Shown here one piece after another: positions 31,966-40,609 of a stretch of 64,000 nt of DNA (its first letter is position 1; each line of letters begins with the position of its first letter). This DNA is from JAALLB01 sp017643495 (GTDB taxonomy: Bacteria; Pseudomonadota; Alphaproteobacteria; Rhizobiales; Rhizobiaceae): assembly GCA_965216105.1 (NCBI GenBank), contig OZ244147.1:496001-560000 (forward strand), given 5' to 3'. Under the pieces are notes generated by a model. That model was given only the letters and a program-made list of their open reading frames with translations. It was not told where the DNA came from and ran no database searches. The position numbers and the translations under genes are program-made.

Positions 31966-32406
31966 ATGACCAAAATGATCTTTGTTAATCTGCCTGTAAC
32001 AGATCTTGCCGCGTCGACGCGCTTCTATGAGGCTATCGGTTGCGAGAAGAACGAACAGTTCAGTGATGAATCGGCATCCAGCATGGTCTGGTCCGACACG
32101 ATTACTCTGCAATTGCTGCAAAACGATTATTATTCGACCTTCACGTCGAAAACGATCGCTGACGCGAAAGTGACCAGTGAGGTTCTTATTGCCTTGACGC
32201 GCGACAGCCGCGAGGACGTGAACGCCACAGTTGACGCGGGAGCCTCTGCCGGTGGCACGGCCGATACCCGAGAGCCTCTGGACATGGGTTTCATGTACAA
32301 CCGCGTTGTCGAAGATCCCGACGGCCATGTCCTCGAATTCGTGTGGATGGATATGACAGCTGCCGGTGAGATGCCCGCAGAAACCTCGAACCATCCGGCT
32401 CAGTAA
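31966..32406 (+). CDS. VOC family protein (glyoxalase/bleomycin-resistance fold)
   Basis: A 146-residue VOC protein: MIFVNLPVTDLAASTRFYEAIGCEKNEQFSDESASSMVW, a central hydrophilic stretch, and YNRVVEDPDGHVLEFVWMD at the metal-binding end. The pattern matches lactoylglutathione-lyase-like proteins of unknown substrate. AAAGGAG precedes the ATG at ideal spacing. It is followed after 15 bases by the alpha/beta hydrolase gene, so the two form an operon. Confidence 0.88.
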   Translation: MTKMIFVNLPVTDLAASTRFYEAIGCEKNEQFSDESASSMVWSDTITLQLLQNDYYSTFTSKTIADAKVTSEVLIALTRDSREDVNATVDAGASAGGTADTREPLDMGFMYNRVVEDPDGHVLEFVWMDMTAAGEMPAETSNHPAQ

Positions 32407-32421
32407 ACAGGAGAAAACCAA

Positions 32422-33285
32422 ATGTTGCGTTCCCTTGTCATCGCTGTGGTGCTAGTTGTCTGCGGCCCGGCTGCCGCGCAAACGCAATCTTCCGGCAACC
32501 TCGCCGGCGTTAACGGCATGCAGATGTATTATGAAGTTTCCGGTGAAGGCGATCCGTTGATCGTACTGCATGGAGCTTACATGAACATCCCGTCCATGGG
32601 TGAGATCATCCCGGCACTCGCGGAAACGCATCGCGTCTATGCGCTCGAACTTCAGGGCCATGGCCGCACCACCGATATCGACCGTCCGATAACCTATCAG
32701 AATCTTGCTGACGACGTTGCAGCGTTCATGAATGTCATCGGTCTGGAGAAGGCTGATGTGTTTGGCTACTCCATGGGTGCCAATACCGGACTGCAGTTGG
32801 CGATCCGTCATCCGGAAAAGGTTGCTCAACTCATCGCTGCTTCCGTTTCCTACGATGTCGAGGGCTGGCAGCCAGCGTTTCGCGAATTCCTTCCGCAGCT
32901 GACCGTTGAGATGATGACCTCAATGCCTTTTGCGGAAGACTACAAGAAGCTCGCTGCAGACCCGGAAGGCTTCCCCGCTTTAGTCGAGAAACTGATCGCG
33001 CTGGAGCATGAACCCATGGCATGGGAAAAAGAAGTCAGGGAATTGAAGGCGCCTGTTCTCATCATTACCGGCGACGCCGATATGGTGACACTCGAACATT
33101 CAGTTGCCATGTTCCGCTTGCTTGGCGGCGGCGGCATGGGAGACATGGGCAAACCACTACCTGCCTCGCGGCTTGCTGTGTTGCCTGCCACTTCACACAC
33201 GGCCGTGATTGGCCAAGCCGATTTGCTGCAAAACATCATTGAACGATTTCTGATGGGTCAAACACCCAGAGGCATGTTTGAGTAG
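32422..33285 (+). CDS. Secreted alpha/beta hydrolase
   Basis: A 287-residue alpha/beta hydrolase with a clear signal peptide (MLRSLVIAVVLVVCGPAAAQ, cleavage after AAA). The oxyanion and nucleophile region reads VFGYSMGANTGLQL with Ser in GYSMG. The acid is in TGDADMVTLEH and the histidine in ATSHTAVI. The N-terminal YYEVSGEGDPLIVLHGAYMN is typical. It would act in the periplasm on an ester or lactone. AGGAG precedes the ATG. The nearby VOC and Arr genes give no clear hint of substrate. Confidence 0.85.
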   Translation: MLRSLVIAVVLVVCGPAAAQTQSSGNLAGVNGMQMYYEVSGEGDPLIVLHGAYMNIPSMGEIIPALAETHRVYALELQGHGRTTDIDRPITYQNLADDVAAFMNVIGLEKADVFGYSMGANTGLQLAIRHPEKVAQLIAASVSYDVEGWQPAFREFLPQLTVEMMTSMPFAEDYKKLAADPEGFPALVEKLIALEHEPMAWEKEVRELKAPVLIITGDADMVTLEHSVAMFRLLGGGGMGDMGKPLPASRLAVLPATSHTAVIGQADLLQNIIERFLMGQTPRGMFE

Positions 33286-33335
33286 CATTTTTACTTCAAT
33301 TTCCAGTGTCTCGATTAAAGAAGAGAGGAGCAAGA

Positions 33336-33749
33336 ATGTCCCATCCTCCCAAAGTGTTCGTGCAAGCCTACTATCATGGAACCAGGGCTGATTTGCAGCC
33401 AGGTGACCTGATCTCGGTTGGGTATGCATCGAATTTCAGGGAGGGGGCACTTGCTTGGGTATACTTTACATCGACGATGGATACGGCAATCTGGGGAGCC
33501 GAGCTCGCGCGCGGCAGTAACCCTGAACGCATTTACGTGGTGGAAGCTCTTGGTGAAATTGTCGATGACCCCAATCTGACGGATAAAAAGTTTCCCGGAA
33601 ACCCTTCGATGTCATATCGCTCACGCGAACCGTTACGTGTTGTCGCGGAAGTCGTGGGATGGCACGGGCACACCGAAGAGCAGATTCGGCAGATGAAGGA
33701 TGGATTGGCCGATCTTGCTGCGCAGGGAAAATACCACATCATGGATTAG
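33336..33749 (+). CDS. arr: Rifampin ADP-ribosyltransferase (Arr family)
   Basis: A 137-residue protein matching the Arr family along its length: YYHGTRADLQPGDLISVGYASN at the N-terminus, VYFTSTMDTAIWGAELA, IYVVEALGEIVDDPNLTDKKFPGNPSMSYRSREPLRV and a C-terminal GWHGHTEEQIRQMKDGL. Arr transfers ADP-ribose from NAD to the C23 hydroxyl of rifamycins and inactivates them. The start at 33336 follows GAGGAG; an upstream frame from 33306 adds ten residues without family match. It sits among other detoxification genes and may be an intrinsic or mobile resistance gene. Confidence 0.92.
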   Translation: MSHPPKVFVQAYYHGTRADLQPGDLISVGYASNFREGALAWVYFTSTMDTAIWGAELARGSNPERIYVVEALGEIVDDPNLTDKKFPGNPSMSYRSREPLRVVAEVVGWHGHTEEQIRQMKDGLADLAAQGKYHIMD

Positions 33750-33840
33750 GTTTACTCGGTGCCCATTTATCACACGACCGACAAAGTCGGCGCTTGCCTA
33801 TCGCGCCTTGCCGGTGAAACGCCGAAAGGAATATTTGAAC

Positions 33841-34182
33841 GTGACGCGTGAGAGAGGCTCGAAACAGTGGCGTATGACACCGGCCCAATGGCATGGAGAG
33901 TGGCAGGATCCGGCGGGTGAAAGCAGTGTGTCTATCATCTTCAACCAGACCGATGAAATTGGCTATGGTGTAGAACTGCACCGTCACCCCTATGCGGAGA
34001 CTTTCATCGTGCGCAGCGGGCATGTTAGATTTATACTGGGTGACAAGACCGTTCTGGCAAGTGCCGGTGATATTTTGGTCGCGCCGGCCAACGTTCCGCA
34101 CAGTTTCGAAAATCTCGGCCCGGACCGACTTGACATGATCGATATTCACGCCAGCCGGATATTCAAGACAGAATGGTTATAG
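33841..34182 (+). CDS. Cupin domain-containing protein
   Basis: A 113-residue single cupin. Motif 1 reads YGVELHRHPYAETFIVRSGHVRFILG and motif 2 reads ILVAPANVPHSFENLG; both hold the metal-binding His and Glu residues. The start is set at the GTG at 33841 after AAAGGAA; a longer frame from 33700 overlaps arr and has no family sequence. Cupins of this kind bind a metal and act as isomerases, dioxygenases or simple binding proteins; the role here is unknown. Confidence 0.82.
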   Translation: MTRERGSKQWRMTPAQWHGEWQDPAGESSVSIIFNQTDEIGYGVELHRHPYAETFIVRSGHVRFILGDKTVLASAGDILVAPANVPHSFENLGPDRLDMIDIHASRIFKTEWL

Positions 34183-34386
34183 AGCAGCACAGGCGCAGGC
34201 AAGCCTGAGCATCACGAATTCAGTTGGATAGACCGCAACAAATCCCAAAGCGTGTGGTTTGACATTTGGGACCTGAAGAATCACTCGTCTATCCAGAGAT
34301 GGGCCTGATGCCATTCCCGCAAAACCCCAGCCTACTTCTGAACTGGCAGTATAGGATTTCCCTGGTCGGGTCGCAGAGTATCAAGC

Positions 34387-34415
34387 TTGACTACAAACCA
34401 ACCAGTTGGTATGTT
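34387..34415 (+). promoter_or_regulatory. Promoter with internal operator ahead of the TetR gene
   Basis: TTGACT (34387-34392) and TATGTT (34410-34415) are 17 bases apart. CCAACCAGTTGG between them is a near-palindrome, well placed for autorepression by the TetR protein encoded from 34436. Confidence 0.55.
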
Positions 34416-34435
34416 AATTCTAACAGGAGGCTAAA

Positions 34436-35065
34436 ATGCCAAGAAATACTGGAAAACCGGATGCGAGATCGAAGCTGCTCGATGCGGCTTTGTCGCTGAT
34501 CCGCACGAAGGGGTATACGGCCACCACCGTCGACGAGCTTTGTTCTGCTGCAGGAGTGACAAAAGGGGCCTTCTTCCATCATTTCAAGAGCAAGGATGAA
34601 CTCGGTATCGCGGCGGCGGACCATTGGTCGACAACCACCGGCGCATTCTTCGCTTACGCCCCGTATCACGACCATGACGATCCGTTCGACCGGCTGGTCG
34701 GCTACATTGATTTTCGCAAGGATATCATCGATGGCGATCTTGCCGAGTTCACCTGCCTTGTCGGGACCATGACGCAGGAGATTTACGGATCAAATCCGGC
34801 AATCCGCGATGCCTGTGCCGCCAGCATCTTCGGTCATGCTGCCACACTGGAGCCGGATATCGAGGCGGCGATGAAAGGGCGAGGTATCGTGGCAGACTGG
34901 ACGCCAGCGAGCCTTGCCACCCACACCCAGGCTGTTCTGCAGGGGGCGTTCATCCTGGCAAAAGCGACGGGTGACCGCGCCATCGCGCGCGACAGCGTCG
35001 ATCACCTGAGGCGCTACATCGAAATGCTGTTTGCAGCGGACCGCGATGCCGAGGCATCGCGATGA
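34436..35065 (+). CDS. TetR/AcrR family transcriptional regulator
   Basis: A 209-residue regulator: N-terminal helix-turn-helix with LLDAALSLIRTKGYTATTVDELCSAAGVTKGAFFHHFKSKDELGIAAADHW, then a ligand-binding C-terminal domain (TetR-type, DLAEFTCLVGTMTQEIYGSNPAIRDAC). AGGAGG lies seven bases ahead of the ATG. It overlaps the GST gene (ATGA), so the regulator and enzyme are co-translated, and it probably represses its own operon from the site at 34387-34415. The inducing ligand is unknown. Confidence 0.9.
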   Translation: MPRNTGKPDARSKLLDAALSLIRTKGYTATTVDELCSAAGVTKGAFFHHFKSKDELGIAAADHWSTTTGAFFAYAPYHDHDDPFDRLVGYIDFRKDIIDGDLAEFTCLVGTMTQEIYGSNPAIRDACAASIFGHAATLEPDIEAAMKGRGIVADWTPASLATHTQAVLQGAFILAKATGDRAIARDSVDHLRRYIEMLFAADRDAEASR

Positions 35066-35724
35066 GCAACCAACCCAAACCCGTTGTTACAGTCTTCGAG
35101 CGCTCACCCGATGGCGGTAAAGGCCTCGCACGCGACATGCGGGTGCGATGGGCGCTCGAGGAAGTCGGTCAACCCTACGATGTCCGACCGGTCTCTTTCG
35201 ACGTGATGAAGGAACCTGAGCACAGGGCCCTGCATCCGTTCGGGCAGATTCCGACCTACGAGGAGGGTTCACTCACACTCTTCGAGAGCGGGGCGATCGT
35301 GTTCCACATCGCCAGCAGGCACACAGGCTTGCTCCCGGAAGATGCGAATGCCCGGGCGCGGGCGATAAACTGGATGTTTGCTGCGCTCAGCACTGTCGAG
35401 CCGCCGATTGTCGAGCGGGAGGTGGTCCTTTATCTCGAACAGGATGAATCCTGGTTCGAACAACGTCTCCATTTGGTCGAGAACCGCATTCGCGCCAAGC
35501 TCACCGACTTTTCGCACCGCCTTGGCGAGGCCGACTGGCTCGACAGCGGTTTCAGCGCCGGTGATCTGATGACGGTTGACGTGCTGCGCAGGCTGAGTGA
35601 ATCGGGGTTGCTCGAAGAATTTCCGAACCTCGCAGAGTTTGTCGCTCGCGCCGAGGCACGCCCGGCCTTCAGGCGAGCGTTCGAAGCACAGCTTGCCTTC
35701 TTCAACGCCGGTGAAGCAGTATGA
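35062..35724 (+). CDS. Glutathione S-transferase family protein
   Basis: A 220-residue GST with the N-terminal segment VRWALEEVGQPYDVRP, the HPFGQIPTYEEGSLTLFESGAIVFHIA glutathione-binding stretch and a helical C-terminal domain with SGFSAGDLMTVDVLRRL. It is clearly similar to the GST at 46763-47401, sharing RVRWALEE, PFGQ.P and LFESGAI, so the two are paralogues under different regulators. It starts inside the TetR gene (ATGA) and is probably induced by the same ligand. Confidence 0.9.
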   Translation: MSNQPKPVVTVFERSPDGGKGLARDMRVRWALEEVGQPYDVRPVSFDVMKEPEHRALHPFGQIPTYEEGSLTLFESGAIVFHIASRHTGLLPEDANARARAINWMFAALSTVEPPIVEREVVLYLEQDESWFEQRLHLVENRIRAKLTDFSHRLGEADWLDSGFSAGDLMTVDVLRRLSESGLLEEFPNLAEFVARAEARPAFRRAFEAQLAFFNAGEAV

Positions 35725-35799
35725 CTGATCGAGTACGCCGTCATTGTCAAACCAATCGGTCCGGTCACAGCCGAGCCGGTCTTTCCGGGAGGATGGCCG

Positions 35800-36150
35800 A
35801 TGAAGATCAACGGTAGCCGGGATTGCGGGAACTCGCCGAAGAACCGGATCATGCAGGATATTGCGATCGCCCTTGAGACCGGAAATCTGCCTGAAGGCAG
35901 TATCGACGACAGCACCGTTTGGCGTCGAGCCGATGGTCACAAACTGGAAGGAGTGGAGGCGCTTCGAGGCGCCTTGGACGAGCTGCTTCCTGTGCAGTCG
36001 ATCATGGTGAGTCACGCAATATCACATGGAAAGGCGGGCGCCGCGGACGGTGTGTCGGTGCTTTCCGACGGACGCACACGCCGCTTTTGCCATGTTGTCG
36101 AATTCACAAGTGTAACGGCCATGACGATAGCCGAAATCAGCAGCTACTAA
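35800..36150 (+). CDS. NTF2-like (SnoaL-type) protein
   Basis: A 116-residue protein that resembles the NTF2/SnoaL-like fold: DIAIALETGNLPEGSIDDSTVWRRADGHKLEGVEALRGALDELLPVQSI followed by a strand-rich second half (SDGRTRRFCHVVEFTSVTAMTIAEISSY). These small proteins act as cyclases, isomerases or ligand-binding domains; no function is assigned. GGGAGG precedes the ATG at 35800. It is followed by two VOC genes and may be co-transcribed with the TetR-GST pair. Confidence 0.65.
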   Translation: MKINGSRDCGNSPKNRIMQDIAIALETGNLPEGSIDDSTVWRRADGHKLEGVEALRGALDELLPVQSIMVSHAISHGKAGAADGVSVLSDGRTRRFCHVVEFTSVTAMTIAEISSY

Positions 36151-36178
36151 CCTGGATAACAGAAAGGAGAACCTTCTG

Positions 36179-36601
36179 ATGGAACCGACAATCTATCTTT
36201 TCTTCAAGGGCAATTGCCTTGAGGCGATGACCCATTACGCCGAGGTGCTGGGGGGAAAGATCGGCGATGTTTTCCGCAACGCTGACGCACCGGATGCGGA
36301 AAGCCGCATGCCTGGTGGTGACAATCTGGTGATGAACATGGTCATGACGCTCGGCAGCGCGATGGTCATGGCGTCGGACGCCCCCAGCGACATGTACAGC
36401 AAGCCCGCGGGCTTCCGTGTTTCGATCTCGCCGACCTCGCGTGAGGAGTTTGACCGTATCCATGATGCGCTGGCAAAGGACGCGGAGAGTGTGGAAATGC
36501 CCCCTGGTGAAACCTTCTGGGCTGAGCGCTTCGCCATGTTTACCGACCGATACGGCACGCCGTGGATGCTCAATTACGAGGGCAACAAGGGGTCCGCCTG
36601 A
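36179..36601 (+). CDS. VOC family protein, PhnB-like
   Basis: A 140-residue PhnB-type VOC protein: IYLFFKGNCLEAMTHYAEVLGGKIGDVFRN at the start, MGLGS-like MVMASDAPSDM in the middle, and ETFWAERFAMFTDRYGTPWMLNYEG at the end. PhnB-like proteins bind a metal but have no proven reaction. AAAGGAG precedes the ATG. It is the first of two adjacent VOC genes of different subfamilies. Confidence 0.88.
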   Translation: MEPTIYLFFKGNCLEAMTHYAEVLGGKIGDVFRNADAPDAESRMPGGDNLVMNMVMTLGSAMVMASDAPSDMYSKPAGFRVSISPTSREEFDRIHDALAKDAESVEMPPGETFWAERFAMFTDRYGTPWMLNYEGNKGSA

Positions 36602-36633
36602 ACGATAACCCGCTTCAAATAGGGAGAAGCATC

Positions 36634-37110
36634 ATGACCGAGATTGTCAACTGCCTTTGGTATGATTACGGCGAAGCGAAGAAGGCGGCAGAATTCTATG
36701 CCGCTACCTTTCCCGACAGCCATGTCGTTCGCGTAAACACTGCCGCTTCCGATTATCCGGGCGGCAAGAAAGGCGACGAACTGACCGTCGAATTTACCGT
36801 GCTTGGGCGCAAATTTGTAGGCCTCAATGGCGGTCCGAACTTCACACCTAACGAAGCGGTCAGCTTCATGATTGTCACCGAGGACCAGGAAGAGACCGAT
36901 CGCTACTGGAACGCGATCGTCGGAAACGGCGGACAGGAAAGTGCCTGCGGCTGGTGCAAGGACCGTTGGGGTCATTCATGGCAGATCACGCCGAAGCTGT
37001 TGCTCGACCTGACGACAGGTACTGACCAGGACAAGGCAAGGCGCGCCTTCGAGGCGATGATGACGATGGGCAAGATTGACATAGCTACCCTCGAAAGGGT
37101 TGTGGGATAG
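36634..37110 (+). CDS. VOC family protein, 3-dmu-9_3-mt (PhnB-related) type
   Basis: A 158-residue protein with NCLWYDYGEAKKAAEFYAATFPDSHVVRV and FVGLNGGPNFTPNEAVSFMIVTEDQEETDRYWNAIVGNGGQESACGWCKDRWGHSWQITP. This is typical of the family named after 3-demethylubiquinone-9 3-methyltransferase, although most members are not methyltransferases. The ATG at 36634 follows AGGGAG; a longer frame from 36562 overlaps the previous gene. It ends the TetR-GST-NTF2-VOC-VOC run. Confidence 0.88.
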   Translation: MTEIVNCLWYDYGEAKKAAEFYAATFPDSHVVRVNTAASDYPGGKKGDELTVEFTVLGRKFVGLNGGPNFTPNEAVSFMIVTEDQEETDRYWNAIVGNGGQESACGWCKDRWGHSWQITPKLLLDLTTGTDQDKARRAFEAMMTMGKIDIATLERVVG

Positions 37111-37293
37111 CGCAGTATATATGAAGAAGAACAACGATATCGGCTATTCCTAAAACGGCAACCGGTTGTTGGCTACAGCAAACAGAAGCGTAAGCATCAG
37201 TGCTGATAATACTTGACCTGGCCATTAGGCAGATCATGTCTAACGTGTTGTAACGCTGATGGCATCACACTGTATTGGTGTGACAAATGACAA

Positions 37294-37641
37294 TCAGTGA
37301 TTTTCCTTCAACGCATGTGCCCATTGCTTCGAAACGGCTGAGAGTGGAAGCAGTGCATTGTAAACTTCTTGGCCCAGTTTCGTGACCGCGTAACCGCCAT
37401 CTGTTTTCTCGACAAGGTCGGCTGAACGCAATTCCTTGAGGCGTGCGTTAAGCACGCCCGGCGAAATCATTTCGCACAATGATTGCAGTTCGCGAAACGT
37501 ACACGGGGCACGATTTTCGGCGAGTTGCCATAATACGCCCATTGCCCAGCGACGGCCAAGCAAGTCGAACAATGCCATGATCGGACTGCCGCTCGCAGAG
37601 CCACGGACCGGTGTTCCAGGAAGAGGTATTTTGTTAGTCAT
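37294..37641 (-). CDS. HxlR family winged-helix regulator
   Basis: A 115-residue HxlR regulator: ALFDLLGRRWAMGVLWQLAENRAPCTFRELQSLCEMISPGVLNARLKELRSADLVEKTDGGYAVTKLGQEV. HxlR proteins respond to aldehydes, quinones or thiol stress and usually repress a divergent gene. Cys54-like and Cys43-like residues are present and might be redox-active, which is speculative. A perfect inverted repeat (37664-37677) lies about 25 bases ahead of its start, in the intergenic region before the EamA transporter gene. Confidence 0.85.
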   Translation of the reverse strand: MTNKIPLPGTPVRGSASGSPIMALFDLLGRRWAMGVLWQLAENRAPCTFRELQSLCEMISPGVLNARLKELRSADLVEKTDGGYAVTKLGQEVYNALLPLSAVSKQWAHALKENH

Positions 37642-38010
37642 TGATCTTTTTTGCTATTGATATAGTAGCGTGCTACTTAAATGATAGCATATATGAGAGG
37701 TGGTTGTGAACCTTCAGGAGATTTGCCACAGGGCGGAAAATACGTGGGGTCGTGCGCCGCTCGCGACAGGGACCGCAGATTTTGTATGCTTTCCAGTAAT
37801 GGAATTAACAAATGATGTAACGGCCCGAAGATTGTGTTCACCTGGTCGCAAGATGCAGCCTGAAGTATGGCCGTTTAACGTACGCGATCCGCGCGGCCTG
37901 TCTGGCTATTGCAATTGCGGTTTTCCTGAGTCCGCATTCAAACCGCAAAAGTGGACGGCTTGTGTTGAGAGACGCATCCAGCCTCAAAAGCACAAGCCGG
38001 AGCTTTTTGC
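37642..38010. other. Divergent intergenic region, HxlR gene to EamA transporter
   Basis: These 369 bases contain the inverted repeat at 37664-37677. A 104-codon open frame (37700-38014) spans most of it and overlaps the transporter start by ATGA, but its product has no recognisable family and cysteine-rich, irregular composition. It is therefore not called as a gene. Confidence 0.5.
37664..37677. promoter_or_regulatory. Candidate HxlR operator
   Basis: AGTAGC-GT-GCTACT is a perfect 6-base inverted repeat in the AT-rich region next to the HxlR start. It is the likely self-binding site. Confidence 0.5.
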
Positions 38011-38916
38011 ATGAGTGCGCGGGAAACTATCCTGTGGTTGATCCTTGCCTGGCTTTGGGGCTCCTCGTTTTTGGCCATCCGGATTGGTGTGGAAAGTGTT
38101 GCCCCCGCAGTTTTGGTCGCCGGACGTATGGCAATCGGCGCAGTGATCCTGGTTGCAATTCTTCTTATTTATCGAGGCGCTACTTTGCGCTTGGGTGCGC
38201 GCGGATGGGCAATTGCTGCAACAGTGGGTCTCACAGGAAACGTTATTCCGTTCCTGCTTATCAGCTATGCTGAACAAGAGGTGCACAGTGGACTTGCGGC
38301 GCTGATCATGGCGGTTGCTCCCATTATTACGCTTACCGCTGCGCCACTGGTTCATTCTGATGAAATTCTCACGGGATCAAAAACTGCGGGTGGCGTGCTC
38401 GGACTGGCTGGTGTTGTGCTGCTGGTCGGACCGCAGCACCTGTCTGGCATGGGTGAGCAACTCCTGCCGCAACTGGCATTGTTGGCAGCTGCTGTTTGTT
38501 ATGCGTTTACAGCGTTGTTTTCCAGGGCATTCCCGCATGATGACCCGATGCAAATGGCAGCAGGTTCGGTTTTGATTGGGGGCGTGTTTATCTGTGGAGG
38601 AATTTTGGTCAGCGGTGATCTCGTTCCCCAGCCACCCGCCACATGGCAATCCCTGTTAGCCATCGTCTATCTCGGCATTGGTCCGACAGCCTGTGCTGCC
38701 GTGATCTATTTCATGCTGATACCACGAATTGGAGCCGGAAAGTTGCAGCAGGTGAACTATGTTGTGCCGGTTCTCGGTGTGGTGCTGGGAGTGGTCTTTT
38801 TGGGGGAGCGGCCGGACTGGAATACATGGTTGGCAATTCCTGTCATTCTTACCGCAGTCTATAGTGTTAACCGCAGGGCGGGCACGGCAGATCGGAAAGC
38901 TCTGAAAAGCAGATGA
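38011..38916 (+). CDS. EamA/DMT superfamily transporter
   Basis: A 301-residue protein with ten hydrophobic spans in two EamA repeats: ILWLILAWLWGSSFLAIRIGVESVAPAVLVAGRMAIGA in the first, and AICYAFTALFSR- and PTACAAVIYFMLIPRIGAGKLQQVNYVVPVLGVVLGVVFLGERP in the second. DMT transporters export amino acids and other metabolites. It is placed behind the HxlR regulator and could be its target. The substrate is unknown. Confidence 0.88.
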   Translation: MSARETILWLILAWLWGSSFLAIRIGVESVAPAVLVAGRMAIGAVILVAILLIYRGATLRLGARGWAIAATVGLTGNVIPFLLISYAEQEVHSGLAALIMAVAPIITLTAAPLVHSDEILTGSKTAGGVLGLAGVVLLVGPQHLSGMGEQLLPQLALLAAAVCYAFTALFSRAFPHDDPMQMAAGSVLIGGVFICGGILVSGDLVPQPPATWQSLLAIVYLGIGPTACAAVIYFMLIPRIGAGKLQQVNYVVPVLGVVLGVVFLGERPDWNTWLAIPVILTAVYSVNRRAGTADRKALKSR

Positions 38917-38997
38917 ATTGTCTGTGGCTGTTCCGGGCAAGTTTCGGCCCGGCCGTTCAGGTGTCACGTCAAAAATGTTTACGCATCAGGAAACAAA

Positions 38998-40188
38998 ATG
39001 GAACGCGCAAACGAACATGCCAAACCGAAAGATGTCGATATTGATGTTGATGTCGTAATCGTGGGTGCCGGCCCTGCCGGCCTGGCGCTGGCTATCGGTC
39101 TGGCGATGCAGGGGCAGGATTTTGTCATTGTGGACGCTTTGCCGGAGATCCAGCAAATGTCGAGAGCCGCTGTTGTTCATGCCGGTACACTTGAGGCACT
39201 TGAACCACTCGGTGTTGTTAGCAACATGGAGGAGAAAGGCATCAGGATTGACAAGTTCTGTGTACGGGACCAGGAAAAGGTGCTCTTCCATGCGAGCTTC
39301 ACTAACCTGAACTCCACGAAACAGTTTCTCCTGATGATCCCCCAGGATGAAACAGAAGCCATTCTTGTTTCCCGTCTGACAGAACTCGGCCATCACGTCC
39401 GCCGGTCTGCAACAGTCACCGAAGTCAAAAACCAGGATAAAAGCGCCATCGTTCAACTCCAAGACGGAACAAGAATACAGGCAAAATATGTGGTCGGTGC
39501 TGACGGGGAGAAAAGTACGGTGCGCCGCTGTGCAGGTATAGGTTTCCCGGGCGAAACATACGGTTCTTTCCTGCTGGCTGATGTTCGCATGGATTGGCCA
39601 ACTACCGAAGATGAGGTGACGCTGTTTTTTTCGATGGGGGGTGTGCTCGTGGTCGCGCCCATGTCGGGCAGGCGCTATCGTGTGGTTGCCCAGCTGCAAA
39701 ACGCGCCGCGCTCTCCTTCACTCAGGGAGGTGCAGGTCGTCATGGATTCACGAGGTCCCCGGTCCGGTGTGCGGATCAAGGAGATACTCTGGGGATCGCG
39801 GTTTAAGGTTCATCACAAGCTGGCTGACCGGTTTTGGGCAGGTCGTTGCCTGCTGCTTGGTGACGCCGCGCATGTGCATTCGCCTGCCGGCGGGCAGGGA
39901 ATGAACCTTGGTCTTCGGGATGCTGTTGCCCTTTCCGCAGCCTTGAGCGAGGCGATAGCGAAAAATTCGAGTGAGCCTCTTGAACACTATGCTGAAACAC
40001 GCAGAGCGGCTGCAAAGGAAGTCTTGCAGATGACGCATCGTTTGACGGCAGTGGCAACGCTCAAACATTGGTCGCTACGTGTGTTGCGAAACCATGTCAT
40101 TCGATTTGTTTCCTTGTTCCCATTCGTGCGCCGAACGGTAGCCAACAGGTTGGCTGGCACGATGGACAAGGCCTCCAAAAACTGTTGA
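38998..40188 (+). CDS. FAD-dependent monooxygenase (PHBH/UbiH-like)
   Basis: A 396-residue flavoprotein of the class A aromatic hydroxylase type. The FAD Rossmann motif is VVIVGAGPAGLALAIGLAMQGQ at the N-terminus. The middle DG motif reads YVVGADGEKSTVRR, and the second FAD motif is LLGDAAHVHSPAGGQGMNLGLRDA. These enzymes use NAD(P)H and oxygen to hydroxylate phenolic or polyketide-like compounds, including inactivation of antibiotics in some members. The substrate is unknown. It is convergent with the YCII gene. Confidence 0.88.
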   Translation: MERANEHAKPKDVDIDVDVVIVGAGPAGLALAIGLAMQGQDFVIVDALPEIQQMSRAAVVHAGTLEALEPLGVVSNMEEKGIRIDKFCVRDQEKVLFHASFTNLNSTKQFLLMIPQDETEAILVSRLTELGHHVRRSATVTEVKNQDKSAIVQLQDGTRIQAKYVVGADGEKSTVRRCAGIGFPGETYGSFLLADVRMDWPTTEDEVTLFFSMGGVLVVAPMSGRRYRVVAQLQNAPRSPSLREVQVVMDSRGPRSGVRIKEILWGSRFKVHHKLADRFWAGRCLLLGDAAHVHSPAGGQGMNLGLRDAVALSAALSEAIAKNSSEPLEHYAETRRAAAKEVLQMTHRLTAVATLKHWSLRVLRNHVIRFVSLFPFVRRTVANRLAGTMDKASKNC

Positions 40189-40247
40189 GCGGTTTGTTAA
40201 AAGAAGCCTGAAAATCTCTCATGAAGCTTTGGCATTCTCGTGTGCAG

Positions 40248-40592
40248 TTACATTTGATCTTGTATCTGCTCCCTCAAGGGCCAGACCTCAACGACACCGT
40301 GTGCAACGGCACAGGGGACGCGCGAGAGTTTTTCTATCGCTTCGTCTATGTGAGCTGTTTCGATAATTGTGAATCCGGCAACTGGAAGTTTCGAGGTCAT
40401 GTATGACCCCTTGTCAGTTTCCACCCTCTTGGCATCCGGGTTTCGTATTTGTATTGGCGGGTCTGCCCTGCCGATCAGGGCACCTTGCCTTACAAGTCTT
40501 GCGTCCTGTTCATGAGCATTTTCTTTGACCTGTTCGGGCGTGCGATCGTAACCGGCTCGGTCACCATAACAGATGGCTATAAACTTGGGCAT
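40248..40592 (-). CDS. YciI/YCII family protein
   Basis: A 114-residue YCII-domain protein: MPKFIAICYGDRAGYDRTPEQVKENAHEQDARLVRQGALIGRADP, with the AGFTIIETAHIDEAIEKLSRVPCAVAHGVVEVWPL end typical of the DGPF/YCII group. Some relatives are linked to sigma factors and others have dehydratase-like folds; the function is unknown. It starts 17 bases after the RibD-C copy 3 stop on the same strand, so the two are one operon. Confidence 0.85.
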   Translation of the reverse strand: MPKFIAICYGDRAGYDRTPEQVKENAHEQDARLVRQGALIGRADPPIQIRNPDAKRVETDKGSYMTSKLPVAGFTIIETAHIDEAIEKLSRVPCAVAHGVVEVWPLREQIQDQM

Positions 40593-40609
40593 GGCTGAAC
40601 TCCTTGTTC

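Noticed and set aside
37700..38014. A 104-codon open frame overlapping the EamA transporter start by ATGA
   Set aside because: Its product shows no family pattern, composition is irregular, and the region holds the regulator's operator. The overlap may be chance.
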